A stretch of 64,000 nt of DNA from Amphirosellinia nigrospora (lineage: Eukaryota; Ascomycota; Sordariomycetes; Xylariales; Xylariaceae), in NCBI GenBank assembly GCA_004123355.1, contig SCHM01000002.1:11691569-11755568 (forward strand), in the 5' to 3' direction. A program made the translations under genes and the position numbers. Of this stretch, positions 11,726 through 24,700 are shown piece after piece (positions within the stretch are counted from its first letter, which is position 1; each line of letters opens with the position of its first letter). The notes beneath the pieces are model-generated. The model did no database searches, had not been told where the DNA came from, and worked only from the letters and a program-made list of their open reading frames with translations.

Positions 11726-12725
11726 ATGAGCAATAGGAGCGAAGACGAAAAGCCCTGCGACAGCGTGATGGCTGCGGTCGCGGAGGGCGGGCCTCTTGTA
11801 GCGGATACTGAGAAGTCGATTTCTGAAAGAGAAACACGATAGACTTAGACAATAAGATGAGGGCCGTGAAACTGCTCGTGCTTCATTCTTCTATATGTCT
11901 CGTTCAATTCATGGCAGGCTTGGCGAGTCCGTAGCCATCCATACCAGCTAAGACGGGCTTCTTGCTAGACGAAGCCATAGGCAAATAACGGGTGATTGAC
12001 TATAAGTGAAAGAGGACTTTAGCTTAATCGCAACGTCCATTCTCGTTATTATTACCAAATTTCGATCGGTTAAAAATGTAGGCTAGTACGGTTCGGCATA
12101 CATGATAGCTTTGCACTTCACACGCCTATCCTCTCAGAACCAAATAACCGGGTGCTAACCATCTGTAGATGCGGTAGCCAGTCGCTTGCCGGCAAGACCT
12201 TCACGCTGTTCTCCCGAAAAATAGCCCATTAGTCTGCCTGTTCATCTTCCTGCTCGGGAATCTCGTCTACCCGCTCATCACCGGGCGAGTCGTCGCGGGG
12301 CTCGGGGCCTCCGGTGTCTTCGCGGGAAGCTTCGTGGTCCTAACCACCGTTATTCCGCTGCATCGGCGCGCCGTCTATCTCGGCAGCGTCGCGGTCGTGC
12401 TCGCATTAGCCAGCATCGTCGGCCCTCCTATCGGTGGCGCTCTGACGGAATACATCACGTGGCGATAGTGGTTTTACATCATACTCCCCATCGGCGGACT
12501 AGCTGGTGCGCTGCTTTTCCTCGTAGTGTACTTCAAACCGGCGCCTACTAACAAGTGCCAATTTTGAGCAAGATTAAGAGCCTCGATGGATTGAGATTTG
12601 TGCTGTTCGCAGGGGCTATCATTATGTTGCCCCTGGCGCTCTAATGTGGCGGTGCCGACAATAGGTTTCCGTAGAACTCCTCTATCATTATCGGACTCCT
12701 CGTTGGATCTACATTACACGTATGT
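11726..12725 (+). pseudogene. MFS drug-transporter-like relic, RIP-type damage
   Basis: A likely start ATG at 11726 gives a charged N-terminal tail 'MSNRSEDEKPCDSV' with 'ADTEKSISERE', typical of cytosolic tails of fungal MFS efflux proteins, before a TAG at 11,840. A membrane-like stretch 'LVLHSSICLVQFMAGL' follows near 11,875-11,925. The clear part is 12,180-12,720: 'GKTFTLFSRK', 'LFIFLLGNLV', 'GRVVAGLGASGVFAGSFVVL', 'LASIVGPPIGGALTEYITWR' and 'WFYIILPIGGLAGALLFLV', then 'LDGLRFVLFAGAIIMLPLAL'. These match transmembrane segments 3-7 of the 14-TM DHA2-like group, including the 'GP.GG' motif and 'WRW.FYINLPIGG'. At least three stops sit where TGG or CAA/CAG is expected, all explained by C-to-T/G-to-A changes. 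One frame shift near 12,220. The C-terminal half is missing. Substrate cannot be told. Confidence 0.8.
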
Positions 12726-12756
12726 TACCTACTGTTAGATTAAGCACTAACTAGCG

Positions 12757-12778
12757 ATCTAGTAATATATTACTAGAT
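12757..12778. repeat. Perfect 22-bp palindrome
   Basis: ATCTAGTAATA is followed directly by its reverse complement TATTACTAGAT. It lies between the MFS relic and the shared 59-bp motif. No function assigned. Confidence 0.8.
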
Positions 12779-12785
12779 AGATCAC

Positions 12786-12844
12786 CCTAACAAGGATTCC
12801 CAGCCCAGATCGAGTCGACCAGATTGAAGGGTCGGGCTATTATT
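12786..12844. repeat. 59-bp non-coding motif shared with 63,297-63,355
   Basis: About 53 of 59 bases match the copy at 63,297-63,355, including the core 'CCCAGCCCAGATCGAGTCG' in both. It begins 21 bases beyond the stop codon of the nuclease-like gene at 12,865-14,306. The other copy lies 253 bases upstream of the second nuclease-like gene. It is probably a fragment of a dispersed repeat or of a duplicated segment. Confidence 0.75.
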
Positions 12845-12864
12845 ACCGAGGCCCCATCCTTTTA

Positions 12865-14306
12865 CTACTGCCCCAATTGTAATATAGACTTCTGATACCA
12901 CGGCCAATATGTCCCACGTATCCATGCTGCGATGTGCCGCAGAGCATGGATAATCTGAAAAACACCAAGGACCGAGTCAGTTTTCCCAATAGCCTGCCCA
13001 AGCCATAATACCTGAGAGTATCAGTTAGCATAAAACTAGTAGGCAGTTAGTTAACATGGGTTAATGTTGTAAAGACGTACCGTCTGCTTGCCGGACTTCG
13101 TAGTGGCTACAAAAGACCACTCATGACCTTGGATGATGAGGGCTGGGAGAAATGGTATAAGTGGCTGCGTGGCATCTCTCTCGATATCTACCAGACTCTC
13201 TAGTAGAGCCCACTGCGCAGCTTGCCATACACCGAGCTGGACCTGCGCCTCTTTAAATCCTTCGCCGGGCTTCTTAGACTCGGCACTGAGAACAACAGGC
13301 CATTGCCTTAACGGGAAATAGTCGGTATGGTTAATACTACAGTCTAGCTGCGTCCGCAATTCGTCGACCTTAACAAGATCCTCATTCTGGGGCTCGACGA
13401 AGATGCAATAATCAACCAGCTTAGAGCCGCGTGGGTTACCCTTTAATCTCGCTGTTGTACAAGGCATAGCATGAACGCGAATCTGATGCTCTTGGACTTC
13501 AGGATCGATTTTTGGATTATCGGACATAGCTCCTAGTGCTAATTGAAACACGGGCCAATGAACAAGAGTATTCCATGTCGCCTCTGTATGCCCGCGTTAA
13601 AGCACTGGTTTGCTTCGGAGAATACCTCTATAACACGGTCTAGAGACAGCCTTAAGTCAGGGGCAGCCGTAATGTCGGTGCCGCTATTGCCGGTCGTCGC
13701 AGTGTCGGTCGTCGCATTGTCGGTCGTCGCAGTGTCGGTCGTCGCAATGTCGGTCGTCGTGTTGTCGGCTGCCGTATTTCGAAATGTTGTAGGGCGGAAG
13801 TTATATAAGTTGCCGTCCCATTTTGCACGTATCTCAATTTCGGATTTCAAATAGGCCGGTACAATCCCAACACGTTCTTGAAAACGGTCCAATATTTCTA
13901 ACACAGTTTTAAGCTCTGCCGGCATTCGGGGATCAGTCATGTTGATCTGCGCTACAACAACTGGGTTGTTCGCGATTTCGAGCATGGCTAGGCGTTTAGT
14001 TGGGGAAACCCTGGAAGTGCCCGATGAAGGGCTGCCCGTCCTTTCCGAGGCTGACCAGGCATTGGTCCTCCCTCTTCCCCTCGGCGTGCGATCAACGTCT
14101 GGTTCATCTTCGGTGCTATTTTGATCGAACCGGCGTCGTTTATTAGGAAGTAGTAATACGCTAGGGTCGGGAATGGTGTCCAGTATAGAAGAGCTCGGCG
14201 TTGGAACCTGTTGTTGTTTGCGCTTCCGGGTCTTAGGCAGCCGCTGCGCCCTGGCGTCGGTCGAAACTCGCGGCTCGACACCTTCAAGCCACGAAATAAT
14301 GTTCAT
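12865..14306 (-). pseudogene. PD-(D/E)XK nuclease-like protein (fungal family), one frame slip
   Basis: Start ATG 14304-14306 gives 'MNIISWLEGVEP', a basic and low-complexity N-terminal half with 'RKRKQQQ' and 'PNKRRRF', then 'ECF/CFNAG' and 'TEATWNTLVHWPVFQLAL'. The nuclease half carries 'KLVDYCIF' (acidic residue), 'VLSAESKKPG' (E-x-K) and 'EAQVQLGVWQAAQW'. An intron at 13012-13080 (GTACGT, branch TAAC, CTCAG) joins 'SGKQT' to 'VLWLGQAIGKTDSVLGVFQI', ending at TAG 12865-12867 after 'YWPWYQKSILQLGQ'. One base is out of register near 13,590, between 'CFNAG' and 'TEATWN', so the gene is split in two frames. Everything else is clean, so this could be a recent break or an assembly error. Paralogue of the intact gene at 61,516-63,044. 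The family is expanded in filamentous fungi; its biological role is unknown to me. Confidence 0.85.
13676..13780. repeat. 15-bp tandem array inside the nuclease-like gene
   Basis: Five clean units of CGGTCGTCGCANTGT run from 13,691 to 13,765, with a degenerate unit on each side. On the coding strand they give a Thr/Ala/Asp repeat ('TATTD' type) in the low-complexity N-terminal half. The unit length is a multiple of three, so copy-number change would not shift the frame. Confidence 0.85.
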
Positions 14307-14857
14307 AACATCGAGAATTAGGAATGAGAACTGGTGCTAATAGGAGAGAAATATACAGTCTTCGGATCGAAGTTCGATTTCATTGGAGTAAATTGTTGAA
14401 TCTGGGCAGGTGCCAGTATTAGTTGGGTGCCCGGGCAACCAGTGGCAGGTATCAAACTAATTGGTGGGGTTATACTTACTATCCACCTCCGCCAGGTACC
14501 GCGCTAGGCAAGCCTAAACAAGGAATACCTACGGAGTACCCACACTAGTATTATAGGCTCGACAGGGACTGCGCGCAGTTGGAGCTACGTACTTCTAACT
14601 AGTGTTCTGACGGCCCTGCCCGGGGAGTCTTTCTGTACCCAATTCATCAAACGTTTCGCATACAATCAACTTTCCTAGTTGCAATGCGTAGGTAAGGGGA
14701 CCTAGTGCCCCCTAGGGCACTAGGGTCACCCTATGGCTATTATACAGTCTAAGGAAACGCCCTGCAGGACGTCGCCGGTTATACAGCCGCCCTACCCAAA
14801 ACGCCCTACAACTGATTCCGGTACCACCCGCGCGCACGGGCCGCGCCCGCCCCCCTT
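14307..14857. other. Intergenic, GC-richer boundary before the AT-rich block
   Basis: Upstream region of the nuclease-like gene. It contains a perfect hairpin at 14,701-14,724 and a GC-rich run at 14,820-14,860. No coding frame recognised. Confidence 0.5.
14701..14724. repeat. Perfect hairpin, 10-bp stem, 4-base loop
   Basis: CCTAGTGCCC, loop CCTA, GGGCACTAGG. It lies about 250 bp outside the AT-rich block. A similar 10-bp hairpin stands about 150 bp outside the right end of the block (57,344-57,366). Confidence 0.75.
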
Positions 14858-14975
14858 AGCAAGCTACGCGCTAGCACTCGTACGCAAGCTACGCCCGACC
14901 TAAAAAACGTGTTAGCAAGCTACAGGGCTCTTACCCAACGTGTTAGCAAGCTATAAAAACGTATTAGCAAGCTAT
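14858..14975 (+). repeat. Five copies of (A)GCAAGCTAY at the edge of the AT-rich block
   Basis: The word recurs at 14,858, then about 14,891, 14,912, 14,942 and 14,966, three of them preceded by ACGTGTT or ACGTATT. From left to right the copies and their surroundings lose C and G (GCTACGCG, GCTACGCC, GCTACAGG, GCTATAAA, GCTATACT), so the array records the onset of RIP-like mutation across about 100 bp. Confidence 0.7.
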
Positions 14976-16143
14976 ACTATAAAAACTTTACCGCTTTAGT
15001 TTTAGAAGTTATATAAAAACTAGATTATATATTTAAGTGTTATATAAAATCTGTCGCAGCTATTTATATTGCTTATAATAATAAACTTATATTATTATAC
15101 TATTAGTTAGAATAAAATAATTAATTTTTATTTTTTATTAAAAAAGTAGCTTTACTAGCTACTAGCGCTAAATAAAAGGTTTAAGCTAGCGGCTAAAAAA
15201 AACTAAAATATTAAAACTTTTAGTATATAATAAGTATAACTTTTATTATTGCGTAAAAATCTATTTTTTTTAATAACTAGTATAAAAACATACGTTTTTT
15301 GTTTTTAAGCTAAATATTTATAAGCTAAATATGTTTATTATAACTATTTATATTATATAGCATAATATAAAATAATTTATTATACTAAATAAATATAAAT
15401 TATTATTTTGCTAGTTATTATAAAATAGTTTTAATAAGTATACTTTAGTTAATGTTATATATAAGCTTTCGGTTTTAGGCTATATAATATTATATATAAG
15501 TTTTATATATAAGCGATTAGTTAAGTCGAAAGTAGCTAACTATATATAGCAAAAGCTAAACGTTATTTATTTAAAACGTACTAATATATTATAAAGCTTA
15601 TAAAAATAAAAAATATAAATATTTATTATTATACGGAAAATTAATAAAGTTATTTCTATAAGCTTTATATAATTATTTAACTATATATAAAAAGTTTTTT
15701 TATTATAGTTAGATCTATATATTTAAATCCTTATTTTTTAGCATAATAAGTAATTATTTTTTTTAATTTAGCAAGCTGCTATATTAAATATTAGCGTTTT
15801 AAGATAATTCGAAACAATATTTAAGCATTTTGTATATTCTAACGCTAAAAAAGCGGAAATAAAATAATAGTTAATATAACGGTTCTTTAGTTTATAAGTA
15901 TATATATACGAAAATATCGAAAGCTATAAGCTTTAATAAAAGCTATTAAATTTGACTGCTTTTTCCGGCGTATAAAATAATAATATAAGCTAAATATATA
16001 GGGCGTTTTTTAATTTTAAAAAGCTAATATTAGGTCGTTATTAAAGCTTTTTTTTTTTTTATAAAGTTTTTGCTTTTATTTACTGCTATTTAGTATAATA
16101 TTTTTTTATGCGTAATAATATTAATAGCGGCAATATAATTACT
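14976..16143. other. AT-rich flank of the transposon pile, no gene
   Basis: About 1.2 kb of RIP-like AT-rich DNA outside the outermost element. It is the old target region: its last bases (16,123-16,148) include AATAGCGGCA..TGCCGC, and the matching target continues at 57,200 on the other side. It may be a remnant of a still older repeat, but no structure is visible. Confidence 0.5.
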
Positions 16144-16148
16144 GCCGC

Positions 16149-16430
16149 TGTTATAATTATAATATTATTTACGTACGGAGTTAATATATTAGTTTTAACT
16201 ACGTACGATAGCTAATTATTAATTATAATATTAATTATTTATATAATAAAGTCGGGCTAGTATATTTGTTCGATTTAGTTATATAATATACTATAGTAGA
16301 ATTTTTTTTATATAAAGAAATTCTCCGCACGAAAGCTTAGCTTTTATACGAATAGTTAAAAAAATAAATTAATATATATTAATATTTATTTTATATTATT
16401 ATATATTATATATTTTTTAGCTATTTAATA
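16149..16430 (-). repeat. E1-outer 3' LTR
   Basis: About 282 bp, homologous to five other E1 LTR copies in the window. It keeps the intact TG at 16,149-16,150 next to the duplication GCCGC. The inner end is altered (TTAATA where less mutated copies have TTAACA). Confidence 0.8.
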
Positions 16431-16988
16431 TTAATTAATATTTTAAAAAATATAAATTAGCAAAATAAAAATAAAATTTAAACTTGATTATATAAGCTAC
16501 GTTTTTTATATCGTACTTTAGTTTTTTTAGTATTATAAAAAAAAAAATTAATTATTAATATATTTCGGTATTATATTTTTATACAAAAATTTAATTAATA
16601 ATGTATAATTATATTATTTTTTAATTATTATTATATAAACTACGTAAAAATTCGTAATATAATTTAATAACTTTTTATCCGCAATATTTTTAAATATAAT
16701 AAAAAATAATAATTAATCGTATAATAGCTAATATAAACAAACGTATAAAAACGTTATATTTTCGAAAAAGCAGCTAAAGCAACTTTTTATTTTTTTAGCT
16801 AATATTCTATATAATAGTATAGCTAAAAAATTGTTTAAAAAACCGATATATTTTTAAGTTTATATAAAAAACTATCAATTTTTATATATATAAAAATACT
16901 TTATAAAACTTTAAAATAATTATTATAAATAAATTAATATATAAATAATAAATTTATATATAAAATATAATTATATTTTATATAATAT

Positions 16989-18784
16989 ACTATATAACTA
17001 TCCTAGCTATATAACTATTTTAGCTTTTTTTAATTTTTATACAATTATTATTTTTTCTTTTATATTTTAATAACTAATAATAATACTATTATATAAAAAA
17101 AAGATTTATAGCTTGCTTTATAGGCTATAAAACATAATAAAAATTTAACTTTTTAGCGCGCTATAAAAATCTATAATATTTTTTATATAACTTTTATTAT
17201 TCGCTAGGCCGGAATTTTTCTAAAGCTTTAAATACGTTTATTAAAATACTAATTATTAAAATTCGAAAAAAAATTAATCGTACGATATATATTTAACCTA
17301 AATTCGCAAAAATTTTTATTTAAATTAAATAATATTAAAAATATAATTAATTAATTATTACGTAAATATAATATATTATTTATTAAAATTAATTAAGCTT
17401 TAAATTTTATATAACGATTATTTAATTTTTAAACGTATTTTAACTATTAAATTAATTATTAACGAATTTTATACGAAAATTTTAATAAATATTAAAAATA
17501 GTTTAAGCTTATATAAAACGTAATTATAGCTAAAAATATTTACGAAATAAATATTTATAATTTTAATAAAATAATAATTAAATATTATTTAAAATAATTA
17601 TAATATTATATAAACGTTATAAATAACTAAAAATTATTTAATAAAAATTAAAAATAAATAATTATTATTTATATTATTTATTATATAGCTATTTTATTTT
17701 GCTATATTATTTTAGCTAGGTTAATTTATTTATTATTTTAATATAAAAATAGCTATTTATTAACCGATTAAAAAATTAAAATAATAAAAATAGCTAAACT
17801 ATAACAAAAAAAATTTAAATTAAATTAAACATTTTAATTATTATATAATACGTTATATAAAGTTTTTTATTATTTTTAATTTTAAATAGCTATAAAAATT
17901 ATTATTTTATTAAATTTAAATTATATATTAAAAATATAAAATTATTACTTTTTATATATTTATTTATTTATTATATAAACTTTAGTTTTTAAATATTAAT
18001 TATTTTAATTTTTTAAAATAATTATACGGTAAATAAATCGATAAATTAGCTTAAATTTATATTATTTATATTAAAAAAAAAATTCTTTACGTTATTTTTA
18101 TATATAATAACGCTATAATAATATTAAAAAATATTAAAAAAAGCTTTTAAAAAGCTAGCTTTATTTTATACGATTTAAAATATATTATTTTATAATTTTT
18201 ATTTAAAAATTTAACTAAAATACTTTTAAAATTATCTAATAAACTTTAAATTTAAAAGTTATAAATATTTTATAATATAAAAATACTAAATTATAGTATT
18301 AAATATAAAATATAATATTAAATAGTTTTTTATAGTTATTTTAAATATAATTAATTTAATTATAAAAAAATAAATATATTAAAATATTAAATTATATTAT
18401 TTTAATTTAAAATAGCCGAACTTTAAATAAATAATTAAAATAAGCATTATTATACGAAAAATAAACGGATCTAAATTAAAAAATATCTATTATAAAAAAA
18501 ATAAAATTAAAAAACTAAAAAAGCTATTAAAAACTAAATAAATAATAAAATATAATTAAATAATCGTTATACGAAAAAAATATTATAAATAAACAATGCT
18601 ATAAAATTTATAGCAAACCTAAATATAATATACGTATATATAAAACAAAATAAAAACATTTAGCAAAAGTAATTCCGATTAAATTTAATTAATTTTTTAT
18701 ATTATAGTTAAATTATTTTAATTATTCGTACAAAAATGCTAAAAAATAGCTAGAATAGTTATATAACCAGGATAGTTATATAAT
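16989..18784. mobile_element. Tc1/mariner (Fot1/pogo-like) DNA transposon copy 1
   Basis: About 1.8 kb inserted in E1-outer: the sequence on either side is continuous in copy B (junction at about 21,003). Terminal inverted repeats are visible: the left end ACTATATAACTATCC and the right end's complement share ACTATATAACTATCC-like and TATATAACTATTYTAGC blocks with transition differences. The interior matches copies 2 and 3. The TIR sequence differs from copies 2 and 3, which suggests a sister subfamily. Length, inverted repeats and a TA-rich target fit Tc1/mariner of the Fot1/pogo kind. No transposase frame survives. Confidence 0.7.
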
Positions 18785-21700
18785 ATATTAACTTAAAAGA
18801 TTTTTAAAAAATATTAGCAAAAAATTTCGAAATAATAAAACCTAAAATATTTAATAAAATCGATATTTAAATTATTAAAAAGATTTATAATATTTTTTAT
18901 ATAAAAAACGTTTTAAATTAAAAACTTATAAAACGGTTAAAAAAAACTATATTATATAATTTATAAAAAGTAAATATATTTTAGCGTATAAATTTTAAAT
19001 TTTTATATAACTATTTTAAATAATATTTACGTTTTTTACGTTAAATTAATAACTTTAAAGTTAGCAAAATTTTTTTATATAATAAAGCAACTTTACGATT
19101 TTTTTTTTTAAATAAAAAAACAAACAAAAAAAAAATAAAAAAATAAATAAAAAATAGCCGCAAAATAACCTATATATATAACTAAAAGCTAGCTTTTTAA
19201 CTTTAAATAAAAAAATATTATATAAAATAAAATATTAAAAATAAAGTTCTAAAAACTTTTTATAACTATTAAACGTTATTTATTATTTATTTTAATTAAT
19301 AATTTATTTTTCGTACGAAAAAAATATATTATATTTTTAATATATAATAAAATATTTAGTTTTTTAAAATCTTTTTTAAATTTTAAAACAACTTATTTAT
19401 TATATAATATTAAATATAAAAGTATTTTTATTTAAAATTTAAATCTTTTTTATATATAATATTTAAAACGGAGTTATATTATTTATAAAATATTAAATTT
19501 TTTTAAAAATTTAGCAAAAAAAAAAAATTATTTTAAAAAGCTATACGATTTATTTTATAATAAAATATAATAGTTTATCGATTATTATTATAAGTTCGAA
19601 ATTATAAAAAACTAGTTTTATATTATATTTTTATAATATAGATTAATTATATAAAAATTATTATATATATATATTAGCTTTAATTATATATAAAAAAAAC
19701 GTATAATATTATAAATATATATTTTAATATAATTATAAACTATAATTAATATTAAACCGATTAAACTAATATTATTTTTATATAAATATATAAATAAAAA
19801 AAAAATTTATTTTTATACGAAATATTAAAAGTTATAATTAATAAGCTATTTAAAGTTTAAAAAATATTTAAAGCAAAATATTTAAAAAAAAATTTATTTA
19901 AATATAACTATTATATACCCGTATAAAATATTTTAAAATTCGAAATAATATTTATTTTTAAAAACTTACGTATAAAAGATTTTTTTTAAACTTTTATTTA
20001 TATTTTTAGGTTAAAAAAAACTTAATAATTTAGCATTTTATATAAAAAATAAAAAATTTTTACTATATAAATCGATAATATAATTAAATTAACCGTTATT
20101 TCGTATAATATAAAAATATTATATAATATTTTAAAAATTTTTAAAAATAATATATTAGTTAAAATTATATATATTATAATTATAATATTATTTACGTATA
20201 AAGTTAATATATTAATATTAACTATTATATAATAGCTAATTATTAATTATAATATTAGCTGTTTATATAATAAAGTTAAGCTAATATGTCTGCCCGATTT
20301 AGTTATATAATATATAGTAAAATTTTTTTATATAAAAAATTCTCCGTACGAAAGCTTAGCTTTTATACGAATAGTTAAAAAAAATAAATTAATATATATT
20401 AATATTTATTTTATTATTATTATATATAATATTATATTTTTTAACTATTTAATATTAATTAATATTTTTAGCTAAAAAATATAAATTAATAAAAATAAAA
20501 ATAAAATTTAAACTTAGTTATATAAGCTATATTTTTTATATTATTTTAGTTTTTTTAATATTATATTAATAAAAAAAGAATTAATTATTTTAATATATTT
20601 TAATATTATATTTTTATATAAAAGTTTAATTAATAATATATAATTATATTATTTTTAATTATTATTATATAAATTATATAAAAGTTCGTAATATAATTTA
20701 ATAATTTTTTATTATAATATTTTTAAATATAATAAATAATAATAATTATATAATAATTAATATAAATAAACGTATAAAAACGCTATATTTTCGAAAAAAT
20801 AGTTAAAATAATTTTTTATTTTTTTAACTAATATTTTATAATAATATAGCTAAAAAAATCGCTTAAAAAATTAATATATTTTTAAATTTTATATAAAAAA
20901 CTATTAATTTTTATATATAAAAATATTTTATAAAACTTTAAAAAATTATTATAAAATAAATTAATATATAAATAGTATTTATATATAAAATATAATTATA
21001 TTTATATAATTTAAAAAACTTTTAAAAAATATTAATAAAAAACTTTAAAATAATAAAACTTAAAATATTTAATAAAATTAATATTTAAATTATTAAAAAA
21101 TTTATAATATTTTTTATATAAAAATATTTTAAATTAAAAATTTATAAAATAATTAAAAAAAAACTATATTATATAATTTATAAAAAATAAATATATTTAA
21201 CGTATAAATTTTAAATTTTATATAATTATTTTAAATAATTTATATTTTTTATATTAAATTAATAATTTTAAAATTAATAAAGTTTTTTTATATAATAAAC
21301 AATTTTATAATTTTTTTTTTAAATAAAAAAATAAATAAAAAAAAAATAAAAAATAAATAAAAAAATAGCTATAAAATAACCTATATATATAACTAAAAGC
21401 TAGCTTTTTAATTTTAAATAATAAAACATTATATAAAAATAAAATATTAAAAAAAGTTTTAAAAACTTTTTATAACTATTAAACATTATTTATTATTTAT
21501 TTTAATTAATAATTTATTTTTTATATAAATAAAAAATATATTATATTTTTAACGTATAATAAAATATTTAGTTTTTTAAAATCTTTTTTAAACTTTAAAA
21601 CAATTTATTTATTATATAATATTAAATATAAAAATATTTTTATTTAAAATTTAAATTTTTTTTACGTATAATATTTAAAATAAAGCTTTTATTTATAAAA

Positions 21701-24700
21701 TATTAAATTTTTTTAAAAATTTAGCAAAAAAAAAAAATTTATTTTAAAAAGCTATATAATTTATTTTATAATAAAATATAATAGTTCGTTAATTATTATT
21801 AAAAGCTTAAAATTATAAAAATTAATTTTATATTATATTTTTATAATATTAATAATTATAAAAAATTATTATATATATTATATTAGCTTTAATTATATAT
21901 AAAAAAAATATATAATATTATAAACTTATATTTTAATATAATTATAAACTATAATTAATATTAAACTAATTAAACTAATATTATTTTTATATAAATATAT
22001 AAATAAAAAAAAAACTTATTTTTATATAAAATATTAAAAGTTATAATTAATAAATTATTTAAAGCTTAAAAAATATTTAAAATAAAATATTTAAAAAAAA
22101 TTTATTTAAATATAATTATTATATATATATAAAAATATTTTAAAATTTAAAATAATATTTATTTTTTAAAAACTTACGTACGAAAAATTTTTTTTAAACT
22201 TTTATTTATATTTTTAAATTAAAAAAAACCTAATAATTTAATATTTCGTATAAAAAATAAAAAATTTTATTATATAAATTAATAATATAATTAAATTAAC
22301 TATTATTTTATATAATATAAAAATATTATATAATATTTTAAAAATTTTTAAAAATAATATATTAGCTAAAATTATATAAATAATTATTTTTTAAAAAACT
22401 TACGTATAAATAAAAAATATTTTATTTACTAAAAAAAAAATACTAATTAATTAATTATATTTTTTAAAAAAAGTTTTGCGCGAAAAATTAATATTTTAAT
22501 ATATAAAATAATATTCGAAAATAAATTAATTTTAAAAAATTTTTAACTTATTTAACTAAATATAAAAACTATTTAAATATATATAATAAAAAAAAAAAAA
22601 ATTTAAATATATAAAATAAAAACATTATATAATATATTATAATAATATATTTATATATTATATAAAAAAAAAATATTTAATTAATAATTATAAATTAATT
22701 ATTTAATTTATTTATATTTAATAATTAATATTATATAAAATATTAAAATATTATTTAAAATATAAAAGCTTCGAAATTTTTTACTATAAAAAAATTATAA
22801 ATAAAAATTTATATATAAAAAAACTTAAAATTAAAAATATTTAAACTTTTAAAATAGCTAAAATAAACTTTAATAAAATTATATAATAATTTTAATTAAT
22901 ATAATAAAAATTAATAATTAAATTAGCTATATAATATTTTATATTTTAAATATTTTTATTTTATTTTTATTTTTTTTAAAAAATATAAACCGTTTAAAAA
23001 AATATTTAATAATATAAAAAATATTATTATATAAAAAAATAAAAATAATATTTTTATTATATATAAATAAAGCTATTTATTTTTTAATATTAGCCTGTAT
23101 TAAATAATTAGCTATTTTATAAAAACTAAACTATATTATTTATATAAATAGTTCGGATATTTTTATATAAAAAATTATATAAATATATTTTATATAAAAT
23201 ATAAAACTAAACAATTTATTTTAAAAAAATCTAGAAATTTTATTATTATTATTAAATATATAATAAAGCTTTATAGCAATTTAAATTTATAATTAAAAAT
23301 AATTATAAATTTAATTACGAAATAATTATAATATATATAAATAAATAATTAAAATATATTATATATTATTAATATTATTATATTATTTTAAATAATAATT
23401 TTTTAAAATTAATATTTATATAAAATATATAAAAAATATTATATAAATATTAGATTAATATTTATTAAAAACTTTTTAATAATATTATATATAATTTTAA
23501 AATAAATTTTTTATTAAATAAATTTAAAAAATATATAAAATAATTAATATATAATATTATAAAATATTTATCGAAACATATTAAATAATAAATAAAATAA
23601 AATAAATATATAAATTATTTAAATATATATATATATTTTTCGGGAAAAAATTAATATATATATAAATAATAAATTAATTTTATAAATAATAATAAAAATA
23701 TTAAATAATATTATTAGATTTAATAGTTTTATATTAATTTTTTTATTTTTAAAGTTTATTTTTATATTAATAAAAAGTTTTTTTATTTTTTTTATTATAT
23801 AAAAAATAATAGCTATTTAAAAAATAATAAAAATATTATATAAAAACTATATAAAAGTTAAAATTAGTTATACGATTAATAAATAAAATAAATTATTTTT
23901 ATATAATATATTTATATTTTTTTTTTAAAATAAAATTTTAATATAAAAAAATAAAATAAAATAAAAAAAACCGTATAAAATTAAAACAATTAAAAAATTA
24001 AATATAATTATAGTTTCGATTAATAAACTAATATATTTTTAATATATATAAATTAAACTATATTATTATATAAAAAATATTTAAGCGGATAATTTAAATT
24101 AAAATAATATATAATTTATATAGCTAATAATTATTAAAAAAAAATATAATTAGCTAAAAAAAAAAATTTAGTTTTATTATTATAATGTTTAAATATATTT
24201 ATTATATAATATTTAAATACTATAAACTTTTTTAATAAAAAAAAATAAACTTTTAAATTAATAATTAAACTATATAAATAAAATTATTATAACTTTTAAT
24301 AAACTATTTAAAAAATCGGACGTAATAAAAATTAATAAATTTATTATATAAAACGTTTTTAAATTTATTATATATAATTTAAATATTTATAAAAAAAATA
24401 TATTTTTAAGTTTTATTTCGTATAAAAAATTAAAAAAAAACTATAAAATTATACGAAAAATTTAAATTTATTATATAAAAATATATAATATTAAAAAAAT
24501 ATTATTTTAATTTAATTATTAACGATTTAATAAATAAATTAAAAATTAATTTTAATATTTAGTTTTATTTTTATATAAAATTTTAAATTTTATATAAACT
24601 TAAAAATATTATTTAAGTTTATATTTAGTTAAAAAATAAACTATTATATAATATTTATATTTATTTATTTTTAAAGCTAAAAAAAAAATATTTTTTAAAA

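Noticed and set aside
13543-13854. Plus-strand frame opposite the nuclease-like gene with a Val/Ser repeat
   Set aside because: It is the antisense reading of the 15-bp tandem repeat in the real gene.
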